64,000 bases of DNA from NCBI GenBank assembly GCA_903825465.1, contig CAIKAR010000030.1, positions 274,865-338,864 on the forward strand, in the 5' to 3' direction. The stretch comes from an uncultured Hyphomicrobiales bacterium (GTDB lineage Bacteria > Pseudomonadota > Alphaproteobacteria > Rhizobiales > Beijerinckiaceae). The notes under the pieces were generated by a model. The model saw nothing but the letters and a program-made list of their open reading frames with translations, made no database searches and had not been told where the DNA came from. The position numbers and the translations under genes were made by a program. Position 1 is the stretch's first letter. Each line of letters starts with the position of its first letter. This document shows, one piece after another, positions 47,570-56,351 of the stretch.

Positions 47570-49423
47570 ATGAGCATCACCAGCAATCTCAAGGGCGCGA
47601 CCGCCCTCGCCGGCGCCCTCGTCGCGCTGACGTGCCCCGCCTTCGCCGACACGCTGTTGCACGGCGCCGTGAAATCGGCTTCCGGCGAAAAAATGGGCGG
47701 CGTCGCCGTTTCCGCCAAGGCCGAGGGCTCGACCATCACGACGACCGTCTACACCGACGCGTCGGGCGAATATGTTTTCCCGCCGCTGCCGGCGGGCAAG
47801 TTCAACGTCTGGGCGCAGGCCTTGACCTTCGAGACCGCGAAGGGCGCGGTTGATCTCGCCAGCGCCAGCGGCGAGGACTTCACGCTCAATCCGACGAAGG
47901 ATTTCGTCCGGCAATTGCCCGGCGACGAATTGCTCGCCGCGCTGCCCGACGCCACGCCGGGCGACGAGCGGATGAAGAACATCGTGCGCAAGAACTGCAC
48001 GGGCTGCCACACGCCGAGCTTCCCGTTGCAGCACACGTTCGACGAAAAGGGCTGGCACGCCGTGCTCGGCGTGATGAAGACGCTGAACGTGCTTGGCACC
48101 TATGTGCCCAACCGCGCGCTCAACGGCACGATCGACTCGCACCAGGACGAACTCGCCGCCTATCTCGCCCGCGCGCGCGGACCCGGCGAGACGTCGATGA
48201 AGTTCGACCACATGAAGCCGCGCCCCTCGGGCGAGGCCGCGCGCGTCGTCTTCCGCGAATACGACGTGCCAGTGGAGCCTTCGATGGGGCTTCCCTATAA
48301 ATACCTGCCCGAGAACGGCTCCGACTGGTCGCATGGCACGCCGTCGCTGATGAACGGCGCCAACGGCGTGCACGACGCGCAATTCGATCTCGATGGCAAC
48401 GTTTGGTTCACGCAGGCGCTGCCGAGCCACGACACCACCATCGGCCGCATCGACGTGAAGACCGGCGAGACGAAACTATTCAAGCTGTCCGAGCCTGGCG
48501 GCTGGGCCAGCGCCTCGCACGGCATCATCCGCGACACCCAGGGCTTCCTGTGGTTCAACTCGCGCCCGTCGGCCGAAAAGGGCGGCTTGCGTCCGGCGCT
48601 CGTGAAGATCGATCCGAAGACCGAAACGCTCACCAAATACGTGCCGCCGGATTCGATGTCCTACACCGCCGGATCGCTCGACTACGACGGCAAGGGCTTC
48701 ATCTGGGTGACCTCGCCCGACGGCGTGTTGCGCTTCGATCCGCGCGAGGAGAAATTCACCGAATACAAGTCCGTGACGTTCAAGAACGCCAACGGCAACG
48801 TGCCCGTTTATGGCATGGCGGCCGACCGCGACGGCAACGCGTGGTGGGCCGGCATGGCGCAGGATTTCGTCGATCACGCCAACACGTCGGCCAACAAGGT
48901 CAACGAAATGAAGCTGCCGCCGGATACGCGCGAACTCGCCAATCTGACCGAAGACGAGAAGGCCTTTTACCAGACCTTCAAGCCGGTTGACTTCAACTCG
49001 CCCTTCCCCTGGGGCCAGGGGCCGCGCCGCATGGGCACGGACAAGTCGAACGACGTGTTGTGGGTGGCGGATTCCTTCGGCGGCAACTACGCCCGCATCG
49101 ACACGAAGACGCAAGAGGTGAAGATCGTGCCGCTGCCCGATCCGCAGACCTTGCAGCCCTATCACGTGACGGTCGACAGCAAGCATGGCGCCTGGACCAA
49201 CATGTGGAGCACGGACCGCATCACCAAATACGATCCGGAAAGCGGGCAGTGGACGGTCTACGATCTGCCGAGCCGCGGCACCGAGGCGCGCTATATTTCC
49301 GTGCTCGAACGCGAGGGCCAGCCGATGCAGGTCGTCATCCCCTATTCGCGCCTGCGCAAGGTGGCGACGATGACCTTCCGAACGGAAGACGAGATCGCCA
49401 AAGCGAAGGCCGCGGCGAAGTAG
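47570..49423 (+). CDS. Modular periplasmic protein: carboxypeptidase-like sheet, cytochrome c, Vgb-type propeller
   Basis: A 617-aa secreted protein with three parts. Residues 25-105 form a carboxypeptidase-regulatory-like beta-sandwich (LHGAVKSASGEKMGGVAVSA, YTDASGEYVFPPLPAGKFNVWA). Residues about 125-190 form a heme-c domain with KNCTGCHTP (C143, C146, H147). From about 210 to the end there is a streptogramin-lyase (Vgb)/SMP-30-like beta-propeller of repeated FDLDGNVWFTQ, DTQGFLWFNSR, DGKGFIWVTSPDGVLRF and ADRDGNAWWAG blades. An enzymatic role with electrons leaving through the attached heme to the upstream cytochrome is plausible; the substrate is unknown. I know of no characterised member. 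Confidence 0.78.
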   Translation: MSITSNLKGATALAGALVALTCPAFADTLLHGAVKSASGEKMGGVAVSAKAEGSTITTTVYTDASGEYVFPPLPAGKFNVWAQALTFETAKGAVDLASASGEDFTLNPTKDFVRQLPGDELLAALPDATPGDERMKNIVRKNCTGCHTPSFPLQHTFDEKGWHAVLGVMKTLNVLGTYVPNRALNGTIDSHQDELAAYLARARGPGETSMKFDHMKPRPSGEAARVVFREYDVPVEPSMGLPYKYLPENGSDWSHGTPSLMNGANGVHDAQFDLDGNVWFTQALPSHDTTIGRIDVKTGETKLFKLSEPGGWASASHGIIRDTQGFLWFNSRPSAEKGGLRPALVKIDPKTETLTKYVPPDSMSYTAGSLDYDGKGFIWVTSPDGVLRFDPREEKFTEYKSVTFKNANGNVPVYGMAADRDGNAWWAGMAQDFVDHANTSANKVNEMKLPPDTRELANLTEDEKAFYQTFKPVDFNSPFPWGQGPRRMGTDKSNDVLWVADSFGGNYARIDTKTQEVKIVPLPDPQTLQPYHVTVDSKHGAWTNMWSTDRITKYDPESGQWTVYDLPSRGTEARYISVLEREGQPMQVVIPYSRLRKVATMTFRTEDEIAKAKAAAK

Positions 49424-49427
49424 GCGC

Positions 49428-50291
49428 TTACGCCTCGGCTTCGCGGATGGCGCCGGCGATCCAGCCGAGCGTTTTGCTCAATCCGCCGAACGGGAAAAAG
49501 TGAAAATTCACGACGGCGGCGCCATCTGGCCCGCCGAGTGTTTCGGCCAGGCCTCGCGTCACGCCATCGGGCCCCGTGTCGCGCAGCAGGCGGCCAATGG
49601 TTCCGACGTGTTTTTGCAGCGCCATGATCGAATTCCCGACGCCGCAGCGCAGAGCGAATTTCATCAGCGTCGCGGGATTGGCGGGGCCGGCGAGGCCAAT
49701 GCGGATCGGACAATCAAGCTCCGCGGCGCGGGCCGCCGCGAGCCATTCGGCGATCGGGCGGGGATCGAAGCAAAATTGCGTGACGACGCCCATTTCCAGG
49801 CCCGCCGCGCGCGCCGCGTCCCGCTTCGCGATCAGGATGGCCGTAAGTTCGTTTGCGCGCAGACCGGCGTTGCCTTCGGGGTGGCCGGCGACATCGACGC
49901 GGCGGACGCCGTGTTTTTGCAGAACGCCGGACTGGATCACGTCCAGACTGCTGCCGAAGGGTCCGCGCGGCCGGGTGGAATCCCCCGCGATCAACAACAT
50001 CCGCGTCGCGCCCGCCTCGCCCGCGGCCCGGGCGACGTAGTCGTCGAGATGGGCGGCGTCCAGCATCTGGCGGGCGGGAACGTGGACGATCGGATTGTAG
50101 CCGCCCTTGCGCAGCGCCGCCGCGATCTCGACGCGTTTGGCCGCGTCGTCGCCGGGCAGGTAGCTGACATAGACATCGCCGCCCGGCGCGAATTGGCCCG
50201 CCAGTTGTTCAGGCGCGTTGCGCGAATAAACTTCGACCGTCGCCGCGCGCAAGAGGCGGGCGAGCCGCTTGTTGTCGCTGTCCGTTGGCAT
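49428..50291 (-). CDS. MetF-like protein (methylenetetrahydrofolate reductase family)
   Basis: TIM-barrel protein of the methylenetetrahydrofolate reductase superfamily, 287 aa. Family-like blocks are EVYSRNAPEQLAGQF, GGDVYVSYLPGDDAAKRVEIAAALRK, RMLLIAGDSTRPRGPFGS, VDVAGHPEGNA and MGVVTQFCFDPRPIAEWL; the last corresponds to the TQ-(F/Y)FD strand of MetF. It is diverged from housekeeping MetF and lacks a clear N-terminal Glu-rich motif. It lies 51 nt downstream of the HTH-methyltransferase gene on the same strand, which suggests a methyl- or folate-linked side pathway. The substrate is unknown. Confidence 0.75.
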   Translation of the reverse strand: MPTDSDNKRLARLLRAATVEVYSRNAPEQLAGQFAPGGDVYVSYLPGDDAAKRVEIAAALRKGGYNPIVHVPARQMLDAAHLDDYVARAAGEAGATRMLLIAGDSTRPRGPFGSSLDVIQSGVLQKHGVRRVDVAGHPEGNAGLRANELTAILIAKRDAARAAGLEMGVVTQFCFDPRPIAEWLAAARAAELDCPIRIGLAGPANPATLMKFALRCGVGNSIMALQKHVGTIGRLLRDTGPDGVTRGLAETLGGPDGAAVVNFHFFPFGGLSKTLGWIAGAIREAEA

Positions 50292-50342
50292 GGTCGTTCC
50301 TCCGACCGGTGAAAGAATGGCGGCGAGCGGCGGCGCGCGGCG

Positions 50343-51731
50343 TCAGGCCGAGCGGCGGGAAATGACGTAGCTTTCGTCGTTGAACCAAAGTCCGCCGTGT
50401 TTTTGCAGAACCTCCTGCGTCGCCTCGAGATAGGTGTCGTTCTTCACGGCTTCCGAAAGCCGGTTGTCCTCGATTTGCGCGACATAGATCGCCGCGTTCC
50501 ACGCCGCGAACAATGTCGATGTGCCGATGGAGCCGCTCACCTCGCTGGGCAGCGTGTGCATGTCGTAGCGGAAAAGCGAGCGCGCATCGGCGTAGGAGTT
50601 GAAGTTGAGGTTGCGGCCATCCGATCCGAGTTCCGCTTTCAACGCCTTCAACAGCGCGTGGCGATCGACCATGAAGGGGTTCTCGCCCGGCCAGACTTTT
50701 TGCACGATTTCAAGGCCGGGATCGCCGCCGATGGAGTGAATGCCGATCAGGCGTCCGCCGGGCCCGAGCGCGCGCGCCAGCGGGCCGATGACGCGCTTGG
50801 CCTTGAACTCCGCCGACGCGCGGGCGCGGTAGGGCTGCGAAGCGATGATGAGGTCGTAGTCGGCCGTCACGCGGCCGGGGCGCGGCAGGATATGGTCGAG
50901 CAGAAACTTGTGATCCTCGCGGTAAAGCGTCAGCACGATGGGCCGCTCGTACATGGAGCCGCCGGTCTTCGGGCTTGTGTGGGCGTTCCAGTTTTCGGCG
51001 AGAAACGATTGCAGGTCGGTGAGCTGTTCCTCGAATTCGTGCGAGGAATTGCCGCGCAGCGCCACCTCTTTCCAGATCATGCTTTGCGCGGCGGCCGGCG
51101 ACTTTGGCGACAGCCACGGAGCCTCGGCGTAATAAAGGTTTGTCAGCACAACGACGGACGCTGGGTGCTCGTAGAAGCGGTCCGGGATTTTCTCCAGCGT
51201 CAGCCGCACGTCCTCAAGGCTGATTTCCTTTCCCACGGTGTAGAAGGGCATGGTCGGAAACTTGTGGTGCATGGCGCGCATCACGCGCGAAAGCACCGTG
51301 CCGTCGCCGACGCCCGCGTCGAAAACGCGCACCGCGGGCGGGCGCGGCGCGATGTGGTTCAGTTCCATCGAAACGCGGTTGGCGACCACCCATTTTTCCG
51401 AACAGGTGTTGACGAAAAGCAGATATTTTTGCCGGTTGTCGAAGAAGCGGAAGTTGGTGGACTCGTCTTGCGTCGAAACCGGCGCGGCCGGCGGCCGGGG
51501 CGCCACCGGCGCCGCGCCGTCTTTCACCCGGGCCGTGCCCCGCTCGCCCGGAACATGATTCGCCATGAACTCGCGAAGACGCGCCAAGGTTTCGATCGTG
51601 ACGCTGCCGCCGTCGCGCAACCGCGCGACCAGCTTGCCGTCGTTCACCGCCAAGCGGCCAAACGTGGATTCAGCGAGCCCCGCGCCGCGGCAATAGTCGC
51701 CAATTTCCTTGAGAACCTCTTCCGCCGCCAT
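50343..51731 (-). CDS. SAM-dependent methyltransferase-like protein with N-terminal helical (HTH-like) domain
   Basis: 462-aa cytoplasmic protein. The first ~60 residues (EIGDYCRGAGLAESTFGRLAVNDGKLVARL, then TIETLARLREFM) are a lambda-repressor-like helical module seen singly in many rhizobial proteins. A Pro/Ala linker precedes a class I methyltransferase-type fold: motif I is VRVFDAGVGDGTVLSRVM, followed by FYTVGKEISLEDVRLTLEK and a predicted acidic loop DYDLIIASQPYRA. The C-terminal third is unfamiliar. Together with the MetF-like gene downstream it suggests methyl-group chemistry. Whether the HTH part binds DNA or protein is not evident. Confidence 0.7.
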   Translation of the reverse strand: MAAEEVLKEIGDYCRGAGLAESTFGRLAVNDGKLVARLRDGGSVTIETLARLREFMANHVPGERGTARVKDGAAPVAPRPPAAPVSTQDESTNFRFFDNRQKYLLFVNTCSEKWVVANRVSMELNHIAPRPPAVRVFDAGVGDGTVLSRVMRAMHHKFPTMPFYTVGKEISLEDVRLTLEKIPDRFYEHPASVVVLTNLYYAEAPWLSPKSPAAAQSMIWKEVALRGNSSHEFEEQLTDLQSFLAENWNAHTSPKTGGSMYERPIVLTLYREDHKFLLDHILPRPGRVTADYDLIIASQPYRARASAEFKAKRVIGPLARALGPGGRLIGIHSIGGDPGLEIVQKVWPGENPFMVDRHALLKALKAELGSDGRNLNFNSYADARSLFRYDMHTLPSEVSGSIGTSTLFAAWNAAIYVAQIEDNRLSEAVKNDTYLEATQEVLQKHGGLWFNDESYVISRRSA

Positions 51732-51784
51732 GATTGTTTCCCCGCGCGCACGTTGTGATTGCGGATAAAATGACGGCGGGCGCG

Positions 51785-51835
51785 CCCACTTTCCACCACA
51801 AAATGCAACTCAAACGTGGGATCAAAAAGTGGGAT
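51785..51835. promoter_or_regulatory. Repeated GTGGGAT boxes upstream of the methyltransferase gene
   Basis: Two direct GTGGGAT copies (51816-51822 and 51829-51835, period 13) and an inverted CCCACTT (51785-51791) lie 55-105 nt upstream of the minus-strand methyltransferase start, in an A-rich pocket. They look like an operator for an unidentified regulator. Confidence 0.35.
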
Positions 51836-51885
51836 TCTCCCTCGGGGGTCGTGCTGCGTTCTTAAATCGAGTCGAATTCGCCGCC

Positions 51886-52170
51886 TTATCGGTCGTCGCG
51901 CGAGACTTCCTTGCAGCGCCAGCCCACCATGCACTGGGGATTGTCCGAAGCCGGCGCGAACGCCGGCTCGGTGGTTTGCCCGGATGCGCATTGCGCCTGG
52001 GTCGATACAAACCGCTCGTAAAGATCGCGGCCCGTGCCCAAGACAACGGCCTGTCTCGAATTAACAAACGCCTTGTTGGCCTCGCAGGTCATCGCGGTCG
52101 TCGATGGACGCGATTGCGCGTGGACGATTCCGGGCGCGCAAAGCGCCACGGCGAGCAGCAGTCGCTTCAT
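51886..52170 (-). CDS. Small secreted Cys-containing protein
   Basis: A 94-aa protein with signal peptide (MKRLLLAVALCAPGIVHAQS) and a mature part holding four Cys (MTCEANKAFV, TQAQCASG, DNPQCMVGWRCKE), probably two disulfides. The strings SRQAVVLGTGRDLYERFVS and PAFAPASDNPQC resemble a conserved hypothetical family of rhizobia with no known function. It lies 10 nt after ispZ on the same strand, so it is the last gene of the ftsY-ispZ operon. Confidence 0.75.
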   Translation of the reverse strand: MKRLLLAVALCAPGIVHAQSRPSTTAMTCEANKAFVNSRQAVVLGTGRDLYERFVSTQAQCASGQTTEPAFAPASDNPQCMVGWRCKEVSRDDR

Positions 52171-52180
52171 GGACGTCCTC

Positions 52181-52780
52181 CTACCAATGGTCGGGCGCGG
52201 GCGCGCGCTCTTCCGTCTTGATCTCGTGCTTCAGAATCAGCGGTGTTTGCGACAAAGCGAATAGAATGGTGATCGGCATGGTGCCGAACAACTTGAACGA
52301 CACCCAGAAATCGGTCGTTTGCGTGCGCCACACAACCTCGTTCAGCGCCGCGAGGAAAAAGAAAAAAAGACCCCAGCGGAACGTCAGCTTGCGCCAACCC
52401 TCCTCGGTCAGCCGCATCACGCTGTCGAGCACGATGGGCAGCAGAGGCTTGCCCACCGCGAGTCCGCCAAGCAGCGCCGCGCCGAACAGGCTGTTGATGA
52501 TCGTCGGTTTCAACTTGATGAAGGTTTCGTCGTGCAGAAAGAGCGTCAGCGCTCCGAACACCAGCACCACCACCGCCGTCACCAGCGGCATGACGGGAAC
52601 GTGGCGCGTGAGCGTCCACGACGCGATCAGCGCGGCCACAACCGCCGCCATCAGCGCGGCCGTGGCGGGAAAAATCCCGTAGGCGTAGTTGACCACGAAG
52701 AAAACGACCGTCGGCCCCATTTCCACGCAAAGCTTGAGAACGGGATTTTGCTTGCGGCGTTCGTTTGCGACATCGGCCAT
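52181..52780 (-). CDS. ispZ: Intracellular septation protein A (IspZ/YciB)
   Basis: Inner-membrane protein of the YciB/IspZ family, 199 aa with five predicted helices, involved in envelope integrity and septation. Landmarks: [68 protein letters not shown] and [25 protein letters not shown]. The start at 52780 is set by the family; the longer frame overlaps ftsY. It follows ftsY by 22 nt, the usual rhizobial arrangement. Confidence 0.93.
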   Translation of the reverse strand: MADVANERRKQNPVLKLCVEMGPTVVFFVVNYAYGIFPATAALMAAVVAALIASWTLTRHVPVMPLVTAVVVLVFGALTLFLHDETFIKLKPTIINSLFGAALLGGLAVGKPLLPIVLDSVMRLTEEGWRKLTFRWGLFFFFLAALNEVVWRTQTTDFWVSFKLFGTMPITILFALSQTPLILKHEIKTEERAPAPDHW

Positions 52781-52802
52781 GTGAAAACCCCTTCCGGCCC
52801 GC

Positions 52803-53837
52803 CTATTCGTCCAAACCGGCGATGGCGCGGGCGAAATCGCGCGCCTCGAAAGGCTCGAGATCGTCGCGGCCTTCGCCAACGCCGATGAAATGCACCGGCA
52901 GCTTTAAACGGTCGGCGATCGCGACAAGAATGCCGCCTCGCGCGGTGCCGTCGAGCTTGGTCATCACTAAACCGGTGACGCCGGCCACCTTGCCGAAAAT
53001 TTCGACCTGATTGAGGGCGTTCTGCCCCACTGTCGCGTCGAGCGCCAGTAAAACCGCGTGGGGCGCCGCGCTGTCCACTTTTTTCATCACGCGCACGATC
53101 TTTTCAAGCTCGGCCATCAGCTCCTTGCGGTTTTGCAGCCTGCCCGCGGTGTCCATGATCAGCGCGTCGGAGCCATTCGCTTCCGCCTCGCGCATGGCGT
53201 CGAAGGCCAGCCCCGCCGCGTCCGCGCCCTGCGGGCGGGCGACAACCGGCGCGCCGGCGCGCTCGCCCCAGATTTTCAACTGTTCGATGGCCGCCGCGCG
53301 GAAGGTGTCGCCGGCGGCGAGCGTGATTTTGCGGCCTTCGGCGGCGAATTTCGACGCCAGCTTGCCGATGGTGGTTGTCTTGCCCGAACCGTTGACGCCA
53401 ACCACGAGTATCACGAAAGGTTTTTTCGACGCGTCGATTTCAAGCGGCAAGGCGACCGGCGCGAGCGATTTCTCGACTTCCGCCGCGAGAATCTCCCGGA
53501 CTTCCCTGGGTGAAATCTCCTTGTCGAAGCGGCCCTTGCCGACCGCCTCGCGAATGCGGGTCGCGACCGCGAGGCCGAGGTCCGCCTGAATGAGCACGTC
53601 CTCCAGCTCGTCGAGCATGCCGGAATCGAGCTTGCGCTTCGTGAAGATGCTGGAAATGCCTTCGCCGATGGCGGAAGACGAGCGCGACAGTCCGTCGCGC
53701 AGACGGCGCCACCAGCTTTTCTTTTCCTGCGGCGCGGCGATGGGCGCCGCCGCGGGCTCGGTCGCGCGCGCGCCGAACAACCGGCCCAGCAGGCCCGGTT
53801 TGCGCGCTTCGCTTTTGTCGGCGTGATCGTCGCTCAT
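52803..53837 (-). CDS. ftsY: Signal recognition particle receptor FtsY
   Basis: SRP GTPase that docks translating ribosomes at the membrane, 344 aa. A short charged A domain (1-45) replaces the long one of E. coli. The N domain follows, then the G domain with G1 [29 protein letters not shown]3 [13 protein letters not shown], the [10 protein letters not shown] motif and the end [14 protein letters not shown]. The ATG at 53837 was chosen because MSDDHADKS begins the typical alphaproteobacterial A domain; the frame upstream is an antisense shadow of the RluA gene. It diverges from the pseudouridine synthase gene. Confidence 0.95.
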   Translation of the reverse strand: MSDDHADKSEARKPGLLGRLFGARATEPAAAPIAAPQEKKSWWRRLRDGLSRSSSAIGEGISSIFTKRKLDSGMLDELEDVLIQADLGLAVATRIREAVGKGRFDKEISPREVREILAAEVEKSLAPVALPLEIDASKKPFVILVVGVNGSGKTTTIGKLASKFAAEGRKITLAAGDTFRAAAIEQLKIWGERAGAPVVARPQGADAAGLAFDAMREAEANGSDALIMDTAGRLQNRKELMAELEKIVRVMKKVDSAAPHAVLLALDATVGQNALNQVEIFGKVAGVTGLVMTKLDGTARGGILVAIADRLKLPVHFIGVGEGRDDLEPFEARDFARAIAGLDE

Positions 53838-53891
53838 CGCGAAATGAATTCTCCCGCGCCGGTTTACGCGCGCGTCTCCATACCCGATACA

Positions 53892-54662
53892 ATGAACGTC
53901 ATGAACCCGAAAGAGACGAAACCCGATTGGATCCTCGACCGTCTGCTTTACCGCGACGCTTTGATGCTCGTGATCGACAAGCCGGCTGGCATCGCCGTCC
54001 ACCAGGGTCCCAAGGGCGGCGACAACCTTGAAGCCCATTTCGGCGCTCTGCGCTTTGGCCTGCCGCGCGCGCCGGCGCTCGCGCACAGGCTCGACAAGGA
54101 CACGTCGGGATGTCTCGTGCTGGGCCGCCACCGCAAGGCGCTCGAAACGTTGGGCAAGCTGTTCAAGAACGGCGGCGTTTCGAAGACATATTGGGCGGTT
54201 GTCGAAGGCGAGCCGCCCGAGGAAGGCTTGATCGACATGCCGCTCGGACGTCTCGACGCCAAGCGCGGCTGGTGGATGAAGGTCGATCCACTTGGTCAGC
54301 CGTCGCAAACCCGCTGGCGGGCGATGGGGCGCGGCCAAAGTCCGGATGGCGCGCCGCTGGCGTGGCTGGCGCTGCAACCGCTGACCGGCCGCACCCATCA
54401 ACTGCGCGTGCATTGCTCCGCCATGGGTTGGCCGATTCTGGGCGATCCCATATACGGCGCCGGCGCCCGCGAGGGCGGCGTTCCCATGCAATTGCACGCG
54501 CGCGGAATCGTCGTGCCGCTTTACAAAAACAAGGCCGCCATCGCCGTCGAAGCGCCGCCCCCCGCGCATGTGGCGGAGTGGCTTGTCCGCTGTGGTTGGC
54601 CGGGCGAAACAGCGACGCCGGCGATCGACGCGCGGGAGCCTGGCATGGGCGCGGAAGCCTGA
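53892..54662 (+). CDS. RluA-family pseudouridine synthase
   Basis: RNA pseudouridine synthase of the RluA/RsuA-like family, about 256 aa from the ATG at 53892 (in-frame ATGs at 53844 and 53901 are alternatives). The catalytic Asp lies in LAHRLDKDTSGCLVLGR. Other blocks are VIDKPAGIAVHQGP, TYWAVVEGEPPEEG, LTGRTHQLRVHCSAMGWPILGDPIYG and MQLHARGI. There is no S4 domain. The exact target (rRNA or tRNA) cannot be decided. It shares a short divergent promoter region with ftsY. Confidence 0.9.
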   Translation: MNVMNPKETKPDWILDRLLYRDALMLVIDKPAGIAVHQGPKGGDNLEAHFGALRFGLPRAPALAHRLDKDTSGCLVLGRHRKALETLGKLFKNGGVSKTYWAVVEGEPPEEGLIDMPLGRLDAKRGWWMKVDPLGQPSQTRWRAMGRGQSPDGAPLAWLALQPLTGRTHQLRVHCSAMGWPILGDPIYGAGAREGGVPMQLHARGIVVPLYKNKAAIAVEAPPPAHVAEWLVRCGWPGETATPAIDAREPGMGAEA

Positions 54663-54730
54663 CGCGTTGCGCGGTTTCGCCGCCCCGTGCATAGTCTCGA
54701 CCAAGGTTCCATCAAGAGACGTTTGCGCGC

Positions 54731-55615
54731 ATGAGCACCGAGACAGCCTATTCCCCGCGTCGTGTTTCACGCGCGCGGTTCACGGAAATTCGCGGCTTGC
54801 GCTGCTGTGTTCGGGAATGGGGCGAGCCGGGCGCGCCGAAGGTTTTTCTGCTGCACGGCTCGCTCGACGCGTCGGCGACGTTTCAATTCATGGTCGACCA
54901 GTTCAAGGGTCAATGGCATTTCATCGCGCCCGACTGGCGCGGCCACGGCCAGAGCGAATGGGCGCCCGGCGGCTACTGGTTCTACGATTATCTCGCCGAC
55001 CTCGACCACTTTCTCGCGCGGACCATTCCCGATGAAAAGGCCGTGCTCGTCGCCCATTCGCTCGGCGGCAACGTGGCCAATTTCTACGCCGGCGCGCGGC
55101 CGGAGCGCGTGGGGAAACTTGTGTCGCTCGACGGATTCGGCCTGCCCGCTCCCGATCCCGCCGGCACGCCGGCGCGTCTGGGCAAATGGCTCGACGCGCA
55201 GAAAGAGCCGGAGCCTTCGCGCGCCTACGCCAGCGTCGAGGCGCTCGCGGATCGGCTGAAGCAGGCGCATCCGAGGCTGCCGACTGACAAGGCGCTGTTT
55301 CTTGCCGCCAACACCTCGCGCAAAACGGAAAAGGGCGAAGTCATGGTCGCGTTCGATCCGAAGCACCGCGCGCCCTTCGCGATGGTCAACCGGCGCGAGG
55401 ATGTCGTCGCCGTGCTGCGCCAAATCCGCGCGCCGACGCTGTGGCTGTCGTCCGACCGGCCCTCGCGCTACGCGGCCGAGCCCGGCGGATGGGAAGGACG
55501 CATGGCGATGATCGCCGACCTGAGATACGCGAAAATCCCCGGCACCAGCCACAACATGCACCACGACGATCCCGCCACGGTCGCCCGGATGATCGAGGGT
55601 TTTCTCAATGAATGA
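54731..55615 (+). CDS. Alpha/beta hydrolase
   Basis: Cytoplasmic alpha/beta hydrolase of 294 aa. The oxyanion HG is in VFLLHGSLDASATFQF, the nucleophile elbow is VAHSLGGN, and the catalytic His is probably in GTSHNMHHDDP. PDWRGHGQSEWAPGG is the usual loop of epoxide-hydrolase-like and esterase-like enzymes. The last 8 nt overlap the start of the short-chain dehydrogenase gene, so the two are coupled and may act in one pathway. The substrate is unknown. Confidence 0.88.
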   Translation: MSTETAYSPRRVSRARFTEIRGLRCCVREWGEPGAPKVFLLHGSLDASATFQFMVDQFKGQWHFIAPDWRGHGQSEWAPGGYWFYDYLADLDHFLARTIPDEKAVLVAHSLGGNVANFYAGARPERVGKLVSLDGFGLPAPDPAGTPARLGKWLDAQKEPEPSRAYASVEALADRLKQAHPRLPTDKALFLAANTSRKTEKGEVMVAFDPKHRAPFAMVNRREDVVAVLRQIRAPTLWLSSDRPSRYAAEPGGWEGRMAMIADLRYAKIPGTSHNMHHDDPATVARMIEGFLNE

Positions 55616-56348
55616 CGGCGGGGGAAGACTGCGCGGCAAGATCGCCGTTGTCACGGGCGCGAGTTCGGGCATTGGCGCCGCGATCGCGAAGGAATTCGCC
55701 CGGGAGGGCGCCGCCGTCGTGATCGCCGCGCGCCGCGCCGATCGATTGAAGGAGATCGTCGACGCGATCGAAGCCGACGACGGCGCGGCCTTCGCGCGGC
55801 GAACCGACGCGCGAAGCGAAGCCGATATCGAGGCGCTGTTCGCCTTCGTCGACAAGGAGTTCGGACGTCTCGATCTCCTGGTGAATTCGGCGGGAATCGC
55901 CGACCACACGCCCACGGTCGATCTGTCGCTCGAGCGTTGGCGCGACATCGTCGACACCAATCTGACATCGACCTTTTTGTGCTGCCGCGCCGCGATGCGC
56001 CGCATGGTGAAACAAAAGCGCGGGCGGATCATCAACATCGGCAGCATCTCGGCGAAATCGCCGCGGCCAAACGCGATCGCCTACACGTCGACGAAGTTCG
56101 CCATGGAGGGAATGACGCGTTCCCTCGCCCTCGATGGGCGCGAACATGGCGTCACGGTGTCGATCCTGCATCCCGGCTCGACGGTGACGGAGCTTGTTCC
56201 GGGCATGGACGAGTACGGACCCGAGCAGTCGATGAACCCGGCGGACGTGGCGGCCATCGCGGCGCTCATGGCCTCGTTGCCCGATGGCGTGAATTTCATG
56301 GAAGCGCTGGCCTTTCCGATTGGCCAGGCGTTTCTGGGCAGGGGTTGA
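55608..56348 (+). CDS. Short-chain dehydrogenase/reductase
   Basis: Classical SDR oxidoreductase, 246 aa. The cofactor loop is VVTGASSGIGAAIA with AARRADRL after the second strand, which favours NADP(H). NSAG occurs in LLVNSAGIADH, and the catalytic Ser-Tyr-Lys set is in NIGSISAKSPRPNAIAYTSTKFA (YxxxK as YTSTK). It is translationally coupled to the preceding hydrolase. It converges with the esterase gene, leaving 3 nt between the stops. The substrate is not evident. Confidence 0.9.
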   Translation: MNDGGGRLRGKIAVVTGASSGIGAAIAKEFAREGAAVVIAARRADRLKEIVDAIEADDGAAFARRTDARSEADIEALFAFVDKEFGRLDLLVNSAGIADHTPTVDLSLERWRDIVDTNLTSTFLCCRAAMRRMVKQKRGRIINIGSISAKSPRPNAIAYTSTKFAMEGMTRSLALDGREHGVTVSILHPGSTVTELVPGMDEYGPEQSMNPADVAAIAALMASLPDGVNFMEALAFPIGQAFLGRG

Positions 56349-56351
56349 ACC

